Shown here piece by piece: positions 39,443 through 49,204 of a DNA stretch of 64,000 nucleotides. Under the pieces are notes generated by a model, which ran no database searches, was not told the origin of the DNA, and was given only the letters and a program-made list of their open reading frames with translations. This stretch comes from Comamonadaceae bacterium (GTDB taxonomy: Bacteria > Pseudomonadota > Gammaproteobacteria > Burkholderiales > Burkholderiaceae_C). Position 1 is the first letter of the stretch. The number at the start of each line of letters is the position of its first letter. A program made the position numbers and the translations under genes. The DNA is taken from NCBI GenBank assembly GCA_947447975.1, contig CANFLU010000008.1:29026-93025 (forward strand), given 5' to 3'.

Positions 39443-39809
39443 CGATTTCCGCCTTGATGCCGGGGTTCAGATAAACATAGGGTTTGCCCCAGGGGTCATT
39501 GGGCAATTGGTCCAGATTTTTTTTCCAATTCGGTGCTATCGGCTCGCCTGTGGGCTTGTTCACCAGGGCGGCCAGACCCTGCTCGGCGCTGGGGTAGCGA
39601 CCATTGTCCAGGCGGTACATCTTGAGCGCCTGCATCAGATTGCTGATATCGGCCTTCGCAGCCGTCACCTTGGCATCGTCCGCCCTGTCGAGCACATTGG
39701 GAACGATCAAGGCGGCCAGCACGCCGATGATGAGCAGCACCACCATCAGCTCGATCAGGGTGAAGCCGCGTTGCAGCGCTGCGGTCAAGGGACGTGTGGG
39801 CTTAGGCAT
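39366..39809 (-). CDS. gspG: Type II secretion major pseudopilin GspG
   Basis: RGFTLIELMVVLLIIGVLAALIVPNV, DNGRYPSAEQGL, DPWGKPYVYLNPG. Confidence 0.96.
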   Translation of the reverse strand: MPKPTRPLTAALQRGFTLIELMVVLLIIGVLAALIVPNVLDRADDAKVTAAKADISNLMQALKMYRLDNGRYPSAEQGLAALVNKPTGEPIAPNWKKNLDQLPNDPWGKPYVYLNPGIKAEIDVMSFGADGQSGGEGKNADIGSWQP

Positions 39810-39918
39810 AGGCCGATGGTACGCAAAAAAGAGGCGATTTTGCCCGACATGGAAAAGTTGTATCCGAAGCGGCTTTTGCTTTTTAGCGGTGGGATGGGAT
39901 CAGGTCTGAAATGTACTG

Positions 39919-39946
39919 AAAAAAAAGAAGGGCACCGAAGTGCCCT
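39919..39946 (-). terminator. Rho-independent terminator after the 39972..41267 gene
   Basis: On minus strand AGGGCAC-TTCG-GTGCCCT followed by TCTTTTTTTT: perfect 7-bp stem, UUCG tetraloop, U-tract. Confidence 0.88.
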
Positions 39947-39971
39947 CTTTATACTGTTGGAATTCAAAGAA

Positions 39972-41267
39972 TTATTTGAAAGAAATACCGCCCTTGACTG
40001 CAAGCGTTGTTGGATAACCGCCATATTGATCTACCACTGTCGAGTTCGCGCCAGTCGACAGGCCACCCTGAGTCAATACCGAAGCACCGCCATTAGCTTG
40101 AAAGTCAACTTGCGAGATTGCCGAGATACCTAATGCGGCGCTTGCTGTTGTGATGCCGGTGCCACAATCTTGGCTCACAGAAAAACTACTTAACGACAAG
40201 GTGTAGTTTGTGTCACTTGCAGATGTCAACGGCATTACTTTAAGTAGCTTCAAGTTACAAGCAGCGCCTCCTACCGAGTAATATTTACCGAGTGTGAGCA
40301 ACACAGCGACATTGTGGTTGGTGTTTGCAAAGAACTCGGGATTGGCACCCAATGTGAAGTTCATTTTTGTCTGTGTTGTAGCGGTTACACCGGCCGTATT
40401 TGCCGTCGCACTGATATCGGTCACATTTGGCGCCTGAACAAAAATACCTGTGTATTGTCCGGTTGGAGCAGAAGGTACGCTGTAGTAATAGTAGAAGCGG
40501 CTATTTGCAGCAGTAACCGTTGGCACCAAATCTGCGCCACCCCCGCAAACTGGCGATCCACCACCGCAATTCCAATTATCTAGGCTGCTACCACTGTAGC
40601 CACCAAATTTGCCTGCCTCAACCGTGCGGTTGTTGGCACCGAAGCCAGTGGAAAATGCCAACACGGCCGGAGGAGTAACCGTCGAGGCCGCACTTGTGCC
40701 CGATGCATAGGCGGAGTTGCCAGCCTGCGATGCCGTCAGCGAACAAGCAGATCCCCCACTTACGAAGGTGACGACGCTGCCGGCGACGGTACAAATGCTT
40801 GGTGTAGAAGACGCAAAAGTAAAGGTCGTCAAATTCGAGCTTGAAGTTGCGCTGAGCGTGGCAGTATCACCCACGGTAGCAGTTGCTGGTGCGTTAAAGG
40901 TAATTGTTTGCCGGTTCAAAGGAGTAACGGACGAAGCAGCACTTGTAGCCGATGCGTACGTAGCATCGCCCGCCTGCGAGGCCGTTAACGAGCATGCCGA
41001 TCCTCCGGTCACGAACGATACGGTGTTCCCACTCACAGTACAAATACTAGGAGTGGAAGAAGCGAAGGTAAACGTTGTCAAACCGGAGCTCGCGGTCGCA
41101 GTCAGAGTTGCAGTGCCCCCTGCAGTCGCAGTTGATGGGGCGCTAAACGTGATTGTTTGCTGGATCAATGCCGGCGGCGTGGAACTACCCCCACCACAAG
41201 CCGAAAGAATCAATGCTGACACGGCAGCGCCGGCCAGCAGGGTGAATGAATGACGCGAGATTTGCAC
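39972..41267 (-). CDS. Secreted lipoprotein with two Ig-like repeats and a unique C-terminal domain
   Basis: GTG start at 41267 with GGAGG upstream; lipobox LSACGGG; two 83-aa repeats beginning QTITF. Confidence 0.75.
   Translation of the reverse strand: MQISRHSFTLLAGAAVSALILSACGGGSSTPPALIQQTITFSAPSTATAGGTATLTATASSGLTTFTFASSTPSICTVSGNTVSFVTGGSACSLTASQAGDATYASATSAASSVTPLNRQTITFNAPATATVGDTATLSATSSSNLTTFTFASSTPSICTVAGSVVTFVSGGSACSLTASQAGNSAYASGTSAASTVTPPAVLAFSTGFGANNRTVEAGKFGGYSGSSLDNWNCGGGSPVCGGGADLVPTVTAANSRFYYYYSVPSAPTGQYTGIFVQAPNVTDISATANTAGVTATTQTKMNFTLGANPEFFANTNHNVAVLLTLGKYYSVGGAACNLKLLKVMPLTSASDTNYTLSLSSFSVSQDCGTGITTASAALGISAISQVDFQANGGASVLTQGGLSTGANSTVVDQYGGYPTTLAVKGGISFK
40662..41159 (-). 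repeat. Two tandem 249-bp units encoding Ig-like repeats
   Basis: Residues QTITFSAPSTATAGG...VTPLNR (41159-40911) and QTITFNAPATATVGD...VTPPAV (40910-40662), each 83 aa. Confidence 0.88.
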
Positions 41268-41327
41268 GATGTTGCCTCCTATGGCGTTTGAGAAAGAGAT
41301 GGACTGGCGCTTTGTGAAAGCGCAGTC

Positions 41328-41341
41328 TGAAAGCGCTTTCA
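41328..41341. promoter_or_regulatory. Palindromic LacI-family operator TGAAAGCGCTTTCA
   Basis: Perfect 14-bp palindrome upstream of the 39972..41267 gene; extra half-site TGAAAGCGC at 41315-41323. Confidence 0.8.
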
Positions 41342-41451
41342 CAGATGTTACGGTGTGTTGAAAGGGCTTGCAAGATTTTTTTCCTAGGACTTTCCCTAGG
41401 TTTTATGGGTTTTTTTGCAAAGTTGCGGGCAAAAGCCCGGCCCTGAGGCAT

Positions 41452-43371
41452 TTAGGGCTTGCTGAAGTAAATCTGGTCCACCAATGCGCTAAATGCTGGC
41501 GTACCGCCCACCGCTTCGATGCTGAAGGGGATGGTGACCGGCGCTTGGGCGGCGGCGCCGAACTCGGTTAGTGGGATGGTGATGTCTTGCCAGGCCGTGG
41601 TGGACTGGAGTTTGGATGCCAGGGGTACTGAACCGACGGTGCCGGTACCCGCGATGCGCACGCGGACAAACTGCGCGGCGCTGGTGGTTTTGATTTTGAA
41701 GTGCAACTGGGCGTAGGCGCTCAGATCCTGGCTGGCACCCAGTAGCTGCCAGCCGGCGCCATCGCGGCTCAGGCTAAAGCTGATGGCGTGGCTGCCCTCA
41801 AACGCGTCGGTTTGCACTTCCTGCGCCACGCCGCCCACATAGACCTGCGGCGCGCTGGTGCCAACCCATGTACCGCCGAAAGGGATGTCGGCATACACCC
41901 CCAGGGTCGCCGGTGCCGCAAGCGGGTTGCCGCCTGTCGGGGTGCTGGCGACGGGTACGGGGAATGGCACGGTCGTCTGCGTGGGGTAGCTACCGGTGCT
42001 ACCGCTGGTGCTCCAGGGCATGCTGAGGTAGGAGTCGAAGTCGTTGCCATTGACCACCAGCTTCAAGGCGGGCCCGCTGAGCTTGCTCAGCTCTAGGCGG
42101 ATGGTCTCGTTGCTCAGGCTTTGGGCAGCAATGCCGGTGAAGTTAAAGCGGGTGCTGTGGTTGCCGCTGCCGCTGGTGAAGAGGTCGACCTGGGCTTCGC
42201 CGAGCAGGGTTTCCGTGGCGTCGGAGCGGCGGCGGTAAATGCGCGCGCGCACCGGGGCAGAGCCGGACGGTGCCAGCGTCCATACCTGCGCCGCCCAGGC
42301 GCCGGCGTCAAAGCTTCCGCTTAGATAGGGGGTGTACCAAGACAAAGCCGTTTCGGCCAGGGTGACCAGGGGTTGCGCACCCGTGGTGGTGCCAGCGGCG
42401 GCGGAGAGTTTGGGGTCGCCGCCCAAATGCCATACCGAGGGCAAGCCCGCCGCGCTGCCTTTGGCGGGCCAGGGGCGGGTGTAGTGGCGCACATAGTCGA
42501 TGGCATAGGTTTGCGGAAAAACCGTCGTGCTGTTGGCCCAGCCGCCCCAGTTGCCGCCCACGGCGAGGTTCAGCAAGATGAAGTATGGTTTGTGAAACTC
42601 CTCCATATCGGGCGTGATCAGGCGGGTGCCAAAGGCCACGCCATCGATGTACCAGGTAAAGCTTTGCGGCGTCCAGTCCATGCGGTACACATGGAAGTCG
42701 TCGCTGAGTTGGGTGGCGTTGCGGTAGCCGATGCTCAAGGCAGGGTTGTAGTTGGCGGCGTTGAGGTAGTGCAAGGTACCGTAGGTGGTGTAGTCGCTGG
42801 CGTTGCCGGTGGAGCCACCAATCATTTCCATGATGTCGATCTCGCCGCATGCGGGCCAGTTGACCGTGCCGCCATACAGGCCCCAGGAATTGCAGCTATT
42901 GCCCAACAGCCAGAAGGCCGGCCACATACCTTGGGTAGCCGGCAGTTTGGCGCGCATTTCAAAGCGGCCGTAGGTAAAACTTTGTTTACGCGAAGTTTGA
43001 ATGCGCGCAGAGGTATAGGGTGCATCGCCTGCGGTTTCCCGCTTGGCAGTGATGGTGAGTAGACCGCCAGCGACCACGGCGTTTTGCGCTTTGTAGTACT
43101 GAGATTCGCTATTGCCCCAACCGCCCGAGCCCAGATCCGCCGTCCAGACCGTGCTGTCCAGGCTATTGCCGTTGAACTCGTCGCGCCAATCTAGTACCCA
43201 GTCGTCTGCTGGCACGGTGGGTGCAGGCGTCTGCACAGATCCACTGGGCGGTGTTTGCTGCGCATTGGCGGCGGGAGGGTTGGTCACGGTATCCGTACCG
43301 CCGCCGCATGCGCTCAAGAACGTCAGGCTGAGGCAAAGCGCCAGGCGTGCGCTTGAGGGATGCAATGTCAT
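41452..43371 (-). CDS. GH16 family beta-glucanase lipoprotein with C-terminal accessory domain(s)
   Basis: LSACGGG lipobox; WRDEFNGNSLDSTVW, catalytic GEIDIMEM. Confidence 0.92.
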   Translation of the reverse strand: MTLHPSSARLALCLSLTFLSACGGGTDTVTNPPAANAQQTPPSGSVQTPAPTVPADDWVLDWRDEFNGNSLDSTVWTADLGSGGWGNSESQYYKAQNAVVAGGLLTITAKRETAGDAPYTSARIQTSRKQSFTYGRFEMRAKLPATQGMWPAFWLLGNSCNSWGLYGGTVNWPACGEIDIMEMIGGSTGNASDYTTYGTLHYLNAANYNPALSIGYRNATQLSDDFHVYRMDWTPQSFTWYIDGVAFGTRLITPDMEEFHKPYFILLNLAVGGNWGGWANSTTVFPQTYAIDYVRHYTRPWPAKGSAAGLPSVWHLGGDPKLSAAAGTTTGAQPLVTLAETALSWYTPYLSGSFDAGAWAAQVWTLAPSGSAPVRARIYRRRSDATETLLGEAQVDLFTSGSGNHSTRFNFTGIAAQSLSNETIRLELSKLSGPALKLVVNGNDFDSYLSMPWSTSGSTGSYPTQTTVPFPVPVASTPTGGNPLAAPATLGVYADIPFGGTWVGTSAPQVYVGGVAQEVQTDAFEGSHAISFSLSRDGAGWQLLGASQDLSAYAQLHFKIKTTSAAQFVRVRIAGTGTVGSVPLASKLQSTTAWQDITIPLTEFGAAAQAPVTIPFSIEAVGGTPAFSALVDQIYFSKP

Positions 43372-43456
43372 TCCATGCTTTCGTGAATGGTCACAGGGGC
43401 TGCCCCAATGACAGTCCACGATGGGGGTCTAGGCCAGCCCCCGTTGGCATGGCGGA

Positions 43457-45721
43457 TTACTGCGTGCTACCCAGCGTGCGCGGCGCCACTTGCAGGCTTT
43501 TGCCATCGCTAAACAACACCGTCAGGGGCTGTGCGCCGGGGTTGTAGGCGAGGTAGGTTTTGCTGCCGTCTGCGCGTTGGAATACGCTGTAGAGCGTGGT
43601 GTTGGCGGTGGTTGCAAAGTCAGGCGTGCCCATGGCTTGCAGGCTGAGCATCCAGTGCAGCGCGTGGCTGCGGGTGTCGCCCAGCTCAAAAGAGCCCCAT
43701 CGGTCCCACATGGCCAAAGCCGCCTGCGGGTCGGCGGTGGCCATGTATTTGGCAAACAGGTCTTGCCAAATGTCTATGGGCTTGGCGGCTTTGCCACGCG
43801 CGGCAAAGACTTCGGTTTCCGGTTTGAGCGTGGCCAGGCTGCGCTTCACAAAAGCCCCATCGCGCCCCAAGTAGGTGGACGCGGTGGTGATGGGAAGCAG
43901 ATTGATGCCTTTGATTTGGCGCGGCTCGTCAATCCACCAAGTGTTGTGCGCGTACTTGCCGCCAAACAGCATGCTGGTTTCCACGTTTTTGTATTCGGGT
44001 GGGAATACCAGGCGGTGGATATCAAACCAGTAGTAATTGATGGCCTCGATCTCGGAGGTGTAGAGGTAGATGCCCAGGTCACGCAAGGCTTTGTCGCCGG
44101 TGACTTCGGCCCACAAAATCAGGCCCGCCCAAGCGTTAATGGCCTCGGAGGACGACTCTTGGTTATTGCCGAATGGGCCCAGGCCGATACCAGAGGCCCA
44201 GGAGTGGCCTTCGTAGGGGTCAAAGTTGCGCACAAAGGGAAAATCTGCTGCACCCCGGCGCGGGGTGGCGATGTCTGCCACGAGCAAGTCCACCATGCCG
44301 CCCCACTGCGCTTTAGAAGCCCATTGCGGGTCGCGCAGCGCGATTTCGGCCATGGTGCGTATCCAGTAGCCGTAGTGGAAATGGTGGTCGTTCATTTGCT
44401 CGACCGCAAAATATTCTTCGGGGTAGGACGCGACCGTGCCTTGCGCTTTGTCGTAGTGAAAATAGGTTTTGTTGTCGTTACCGGAAAACCATTGTTCGAT
44501 GCGCGTTTTCATGTGCTTGAGTAGCTGGTCGCGCGCGTCCAGGTCACCCTGCTGCTCGACCACGTCCATCAGCTTGGATATACGTTGCAAGCCTTTGCCT
44601 TGCCAGTAAGGACCCACGCCTATTTCCAACATCATGCGCCGGGCGTTGCGCACATCGGTTTTCATGAGATCGCGCAATTCAGCGCTGCGGGTTTGCTCGG
44701 GCACGCCGGGCCAAAAAGGTACAAAGCCGTTGTAGGTGCGCGTGAGTTCAAATTGCTTGGCGGCCAGCAGCTTGATAGGCCCGCGCAGGGTTTCAAACGC
44801 AGGGCCGAGCTTGCCTTGCAAGGCGCTGTTGTTGTGCCACTGGTGGGGGAACAAACCCAAAAGTGGCGGCACATCCGGCCCTTCCATGCTGCGCGCGGTA
44901 GCGATAAAGGTGCTGCGCACGCGGCTGGCGGCTTCGTCAAACTGCCAGTCCACCCGCGTGTCCTGCAAAAACGCATAAGCATGGCGGGTGAATAAATCCA
45001 AGGTAGTTGCGCTGTCGTCCGGCAATGCCGCGGCCGAGGCGTAGCCTTTGCCTTCGGGCAAGTGGCCTATCCATTCCGTGCCTGAAACTTGTTCCCAGCG
45101 CACGCCGCTGGGGCCGAACAAGGCATAAGACTTGCCCTTGAGGCGCAAAGCCAATACCCGCGCGTCCGCATGCGGCACGCGGGTGGCCGCAAAGGGCAAT
45201 TGCAGGCGCACATTGCCTTTGGGGATTTGCAAAGAGACATAGGGGCTGCCGTGGGCCACGGTGGCGGTCATGGCAGCATCGTTGGGGCCCCAGGCGATGT
45301 CGATGGCCCAGTCGCTGGCATTTGCCAGCTTGGGGCGCTCCAGCGTGACGCCGGTGGGCGAGAGCAGCAAGCCGTCTTGGTGGGGGTAATGGATTTCCAC
45401 GTCGCGCCGCTCGGTGGGCACTGCCGTTTTGCTTGGCAACGCAAACTCGATACCTGCATTACTGGGCAATATCGTTAAGGGATGGGCAAACAAGACTTCG
45501 GGCTTGTCGCTATAGACCAGGGCCGAATACCACTGGTTGCTCGGCGCGGCGCGCTTGAGCATCGCCGGCGTGCGGTAAGGCGCGGCGGGCACCACCCGGT
45601 CCGCCGCCTTGGGCGCGAGGGTGTAGGCACCCGCCCCGGCTTTGACGGTCTGTGCCTGCACGGCAACAGAGGCGGCGCAGGCGCAAAGCAAACCAAGGCA
45701 CAAGGGGCGGATAGACGGCAT
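43457..45721 (-). CDS. GH81 family endo-beta-1,3-glucanase, exported
   Basis: Signal peptide; SNQWYSALVYSDKPEVLFAHPL, DHHFHYGYWI, GHSWASGIGLGPFGNNQESSSEAINAW. Confidence 0.92.
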   Translation of the reverse strand: MPSIRPLCLGLLCACAASVAVQAQTVKAGAGAYTLAPKAADRVVPAAPYRTPAMLKRAAPSNQWYSALVYSDKPEVLFAHPLTILPSNAGIEFALPSKTAVPTERRDVEIHYPHQDGLLLSPTGVTLERPKLANASDWAIDIAWGPNDAAMTATVAHGSPYVSLQIPKGNVRLQLPFAATRVPHADARVLALRLKGKSYALFGPSGVRWEQVSGTEWIGHLPEGKGYASAAALPDDSATTLDLFTRHAYAFLQDTRVDWQFDEAASRVRSTFIATARSMEGPDVPPLLGLFPHQWHNNSALQGKLGPAFETLRGPIKLLAAKQFELTRTYNGFVPFWPGVPEQTRSAELRDLMKTDVRNARRMMLEIGVGPYWQGKGLQRISKLMDVVEQQGDLDARDQLLKHMKTRIEQWFSGNDNKTYFHYDKAQGTVASYPEEYFAVEQMNDHHFHYGYWIRTMAEIALRDPQWASKAQWGGMVDLLVADIATPRRGAADFPFVRNFDPYEGHSWASGIGLGPFGNNQESSSEAINAWAGLILWAEVTGDKALRDLGIYLYTSEIEAINYYWFDIHRLVFPPEYKNVETSMLFGGKYAHNTWWIDEPRQIKGINLLPITTASTYLGRDGAFVKRSLATLKPETEVFAARGKAAKPIDIWQDLFAKYMATADPQAALAMWDRWGSFELGDTRSHALHWMLSLQAMGTPDFATTANTTLYSVFQRADGSKTYLAYNPGAQPLTVLFSDGKSLQVAPRTLGSTQ

Positions 45722-45784
45722 GGGTTTCCTGTTCCGGGCAAGCGCGCGGGCTTGTCCAACGATGGGTTTTTACCGTAGCGATTA

Positions 45785-45798
45785 TGAAAGCGCTTTCA
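45785..45798. promoter_or_regulatory. Palindromic LacI-family operator TGAAAGCGCTTTCA
   Basis: Perfect palindrome in divergent GH81/porin intergenic region (extended TATGAAAGCGCTTTCATA 45783-45800). Confidence 0.85.
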
Positions 45799-45933
45799 TA
45801 GATCCGGAACTAGGGTTTTCCATAGGTTTGGTGGCCTCTGCGTCTGCACCACAATGCAGGCGGCTTTTTCGCGGCAAGCAAGGGGAAACCCTAGTTTGTT
45901 GAGCGCCCCGAAACGCGCAGCATGCCATTAGAA

Positions 45934-45947
45934 TGAAAGCGCTTTCA
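45934..45947. promoter_or_regulatory. Palindromic LacI-family operator TGAAAGCGCTTTCA
   Basis: Perfect palindrome shortly upstream of the porin-like gene. Confidence 0.85.
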
Positions 45948-45969
45948 TACCTTTAGGCACACCCCTACC

Positions 45970-47337
45970 ATGAGCATTTCAAGCAAATCCCTCCCCTGGC
46001 GCCTGAGCGGCACGCGATTGGCCCTGGCCAGTGCGCTGCTAGCGTGGTCCGCCTCCAGCTACGCCATTGATTTCGGCCCCGACGGCATGTTCAGCCTGAC
46101 CGGCTTTGCCAAGATGGAAACCGCCATGAGCAGTAACCAATGCAAGGACTGTGCGCTCTTCCCACTGGAAGACAAGCAGCGCATTTGGGCCGACGAGTTG
46201 GTCAATGGCAAAGAATACAAAACGATGGCGCAGACCACCATCTTGTTCCAGCCCTGGCTGGGCGCCAAGTACAACCTAGGCCAGGGCTATACCGCCAGTG
46301 CATTGCTCAGCCAGCGCTTTCGTGGCGGCGGCGGCAGTGTGGCCGATTCGCTCAAGTCCATCGACAGGGATATGGCGTTTGATCCGAAGATTTGGTACGA
46401 AAAAAATATGGCCATTAGCCACGAGGACTATGGACGCGTCGCGCTTGGCAGCATGACGGCGCGCGGCTGGGCGGTGGCGGACTACCCCTACGGCACCAAC
46501 ATCGGCCTGTCCAATGAATGGGCAGGCAGCGGTGCCGGTTACGGCATGCTGGGCAATGCCATTCGTGTCACCACACGCCCATTAGATGTGTTCAATGGTG
46601 ACCTGGTGCTGGAAGCCTCTATCGACCAGGGCAACACTGGATTCACCAAAAACAAACCCTTGCTCATCGAGCTGTATGCGCAATACCACCAGGGCGACTT
46701 GGTCATCGATGCGGTGTACCAAAACGCCAAGAACGGCAAACCCATGGCCTGGGGCCATGGGCCATTTAGCGCCTTGACCGATTCAGCGAGCGATGACAGC
46801 TTGCTTACCACGGGCGCGGACCAAAGCATAACCATGGCGATGGCGCGCTACCAACTGACCTCGCAAATCGAGCTGTCGGGCGGCGTGCGCGCCAACCGCT
46901 GGAGCGGTATGCGGGCGATTCAGCTATCGGCCGGAGCGCAAGGGCTTTGGAACAATATGTTTAACGTGGCCTGGGACACGACTGTGGGCGGCGTGGCCAA
47001 TCCGGGCTATGCAGCCACGTCGTTGGACCTCAGCGCCGGCGCCCGCTACCGCACCGGGCCCTGGACCGCCTCGGTCGGCCTGATTTACCTCGGCACCGCC
47101 ACGACCAGCAACCCTAGCGAGCGCGGCCAAAGCAATGACGCCACTGCCGCTACGGTGGGCCTGAACTATGACTACGGACAAGGGGTGCAGTTTTACAGTT
47201 TTGCAGGGATGAGCCACTTTGGCCGCATCGGCCTGTCGCCCATGTCCATGCCGGGCAACACCGCGTTTTGGGGGGTGGACTCCCGCGTGACGCAGGACGG
47301 TAATTGGTTTGGCGCTGGTGTGGTTTACACGTTTTAA
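45970..47337 (+). CDS. Outer-membrane porin-like beta-barrel protein
   Basis: Signal peptide ending SYA; alternating aromatic beta-barrel pattern; C-terminal GAGVVYTF ending in Phe. Confidence 0.7.
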   Translation: MSISSKSLPWRLSGTRLALASALLAWSASSYAIDFGPDGMFSLTGFAKMETAMSSNQCKDCALFPLEDKQRIWADELVNGKEYKTMAQTTILFQPWLGAKYNLGQGYTASALLSQRFRGGGGSVADSLKSIDRDMAFDPKIWYEKNMAISHEDYGRVALGSMTARGWAVADYPYGTNIGLSNEWAGSGAGYGMLGNAIRVTTRPLDVFNGDLVLEASIDQGNTGFTKNKPLLIELYAQYHQGDLVIDAVYQNAKNGKPMAWGHGPFSALTDSASDDSLLTTGADQSITMAMARYQLTSQIELSGGVRANRWSGMRAIQLSAGAQGLWNNMFNVAWDTTVGGVANPGYAATSLDLSAGARYRTGPWTASVGLIYLGTATTSNPSERGQSNDATAATVGLNYDYGQGVQFYSFAGMSHFGRIGLSPMSMPGNTAFWGVDSRVTQDGNWFGAGVVYTF

Positions 47338-47361
47338 GGCTTGAGAGCCCAAAGGTTTCCC

Positions 47362-49158
47362 ATGAAATTTTCACAACTTTTTTCGGCGTCGGCGCAACAG
47401 GCTTGGTGGCTACGCACGGCAGCAATACTGATCGTCAGCGCGCTACTGGCTTCCTGCGGTGGCGGCGGTGTCGTGGTGACAGGTGTTTCGCAGCGACTGC
47501 TAAGCGCAGAAGTGTCGGCTCGCAACGCCGTCAACTATGCGCCTTACCGAACTTCCCAAGTGGAATCGGACCGTGCCAATGAGACGATTACTGAAGCCAT
47601 GATCAAGCAGGACTTGGAACTGATGGTGGCAGGTAACTTCAAACTGATCCGCTTGTTTGACAGCTCCGACAAAGTAGCCAAGCAAACCTTGAAAGTCATT
47701 CGGGACAACAACCTGGATATCAAAGTGATGCTGGGCGTCTGGATTGCCAGCGGCAATGATGCGTTCAACCAGACTGAAATTGCAAGAGGCGTTGCCCTGG
47801 CCAAGCAATACAACGACATCGTGGTAGCCCTGAGCGTTGGCAATGAGACCATGGTCAATTGGTCTTTCAATCGATTGACGGTGGCGCAAATGGCTACTTA
47901 CATCAAAAGTGTGCGCAGCCAAGTCACACAGCCCGTTACCACCGATGACAACTGGGCATTTTTTGCAAAAACCACCGAACAGGATCAGAACCCGCGCGCG
48001 GTGCTGGACGTGATCGACTTCGTAGCCATGCATACCTACCCCTTGGCCGAAACCATCCACCCGCCCGCTACCTGGGACTGGCAGCAGTTAGGGGTGGCAG
48101 CCGGACCTTTGCGGGCCACTGCCATGATGGACGCCGCTATTGCTGCCGCGCGTGCGCAGCACGCCTTAGTGCGGGCGTACCTTGATAGTCAGGGGTTTCC
48201 CAAGATGCCAATCGTCATCGGCGAAACCGGTTGGAAGGCCGTGGCCTCCAATGGCGAATTCAACCGCGCCCATCCGGTGAACCAGAAAATGTATTTCGAT
48301 CGGCTGCAAACTTGGACGAGCGAAGTGCGTGGCGGTGCGAACGGGCCCAAATCTATTTTCTACTTCGCGGCCTTTGATGAAGACTGGAAAGGTTCAGACG
48401 ATAAATGGGGACTATTCAACAAGAACAGGCAAGCACGTTATGTGGTCCAGAGCCTGTACTCTAAAACCCTGGGCTTTACGTATGAGGCCGGTACCTACAC
48501 CGCGACGGACGCCCTGTACGCCCCGGATGTGAGCCAGGCGGTCGTTAGTGGATCGCGCTTCACGCTGTATGCAGACAGTATCCCGACAGGCGCATCATCG
48601 GCGGTGGCGACAGGAGCAGATCTATTTGGCTGGGACAACCCACCCACGGCCTATGGTGGAGAAGAGGATGCAGGTGTGCGCGTCACCGGCGCACCTGGCG
48701 ACAGTGCCAATGGGCTGGTGGTTAAACCCGTTCCTAAGTCATGGGGATGGGGCATGCTGATCGCACCTAGCAATGGCACCTCGATCGCCAATCTGAGCGC
48801 CTATGAAGCGACAGGTAGTTTGAATTTCAGCATCAAAACGACATACCCTGGCAAACTGGAAGTAGGCTTCTACACAGGCAGCGGCGCCTCGGGCTATGAC
48901 GTTTACATGCTTCTAGTCAGCGGAAGTTACGGCTATGTGAACGATGGTAATTGGCACACGGTCAGCATTCCGATTCGGGATATCAAACCTTCTGGCAATA
49001 AAGGCTCTGGCAACGAGGGCTCGGCCACATCGGTATTTGATCTCAGCAAAGTGACCAACCCCTTCGTGATCGCGGATCGCTTTGGCAAAACCGGTAACAC
49101 CCAAGCCAGCGCTACCAACACCAAGATTTATATCGACAATATTTACTGGTCCAAATAA
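47362..49158 (+). CDS. GH17-like beta-1,3-glucanase lipoprotein with C-terminal carbohydrate-binding-like region
   Basis: Lipobox LLASCGGG; NYAPYR, FKLIRLFDSSDK, VVALSVGNETMVN, IVIGETGWKA. Confidence 0.85.
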   Translation: MKFSQLFSASAQQAWWLRTAAILIVSALLASCGGGGVVVTGVSQRLLSAEVSARNAVNYAPYRTSQVESDRANETITEAMIKQDLELMVAGNFKLIRLFDSSDKVAKQTLKVIRDNNLDIKVMLGVWIASGNDAFNQTEIARGVALAKQYNDIVVALSVGNETMVNWSFNRLTVAQMATYIKSVRSQVTQPVTTDDNWAFFAKTTEQDQNPRAVLDVIDFVAMHTYPLAETIHPPATWDWQQLGVAAGPLRATAMMDAAIAAARAQHALVRAYLDSQGFPKMPIVIGETGWKAVASNGEFNRAHPVNQKMYFDRLQTWTSEVRGGANGPKSIFYFAAFDEDWKGSDDKWGLFNKNRQARYVVQSLYSKTLGFTYEAGTYTATDALYAPDVSQAVVSGSRFTLYADSIPTGASSAVATGADLFGWDNPPTAYGGEEDAGVRVTGAPGDSANGLVVKPVPKSWGWGMLIAPSNGTSIANLSAYEATGSLNFSIKTTYPGKLEVGFYTGSGASGYDVYMLLVSGSYGYVNDGNWHTVSIPIRDIKPSGNKGSGNEGSATSVFDLSKVTNPFVIADRFGKTGNTQASATNTKIYIDNIYWSK

Positions 49159-49204
49159 GCGAAAAAATCAGCGTCCTGACGCGTCAGGGCGCTGGGCAAA
49201 GCGC

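Noticed and set aside
38826-40133. 435-aa plus-strand ORF across gspH/gspG
   Set aside because: Opposite to pseudopilin genes and runs through a terminator; composition not protein-like.
40662-41159. Tandem repeat as possible CRISPR or mobile repeat
   Set aside because: Two in-frame 249-bp coding units, no spacers; explained by protein domain duplication.
40717-41253. 178-aa plus-strand ORF with internal repetition
   Set aside because: The repetition is the antisense of the tandem Ig-like repeats.
43490-44524. 344-aa plus-strand ORF opposite GH81
   Set aside because: Antisense of a well-supported GH81 gene; no recognisable domain.
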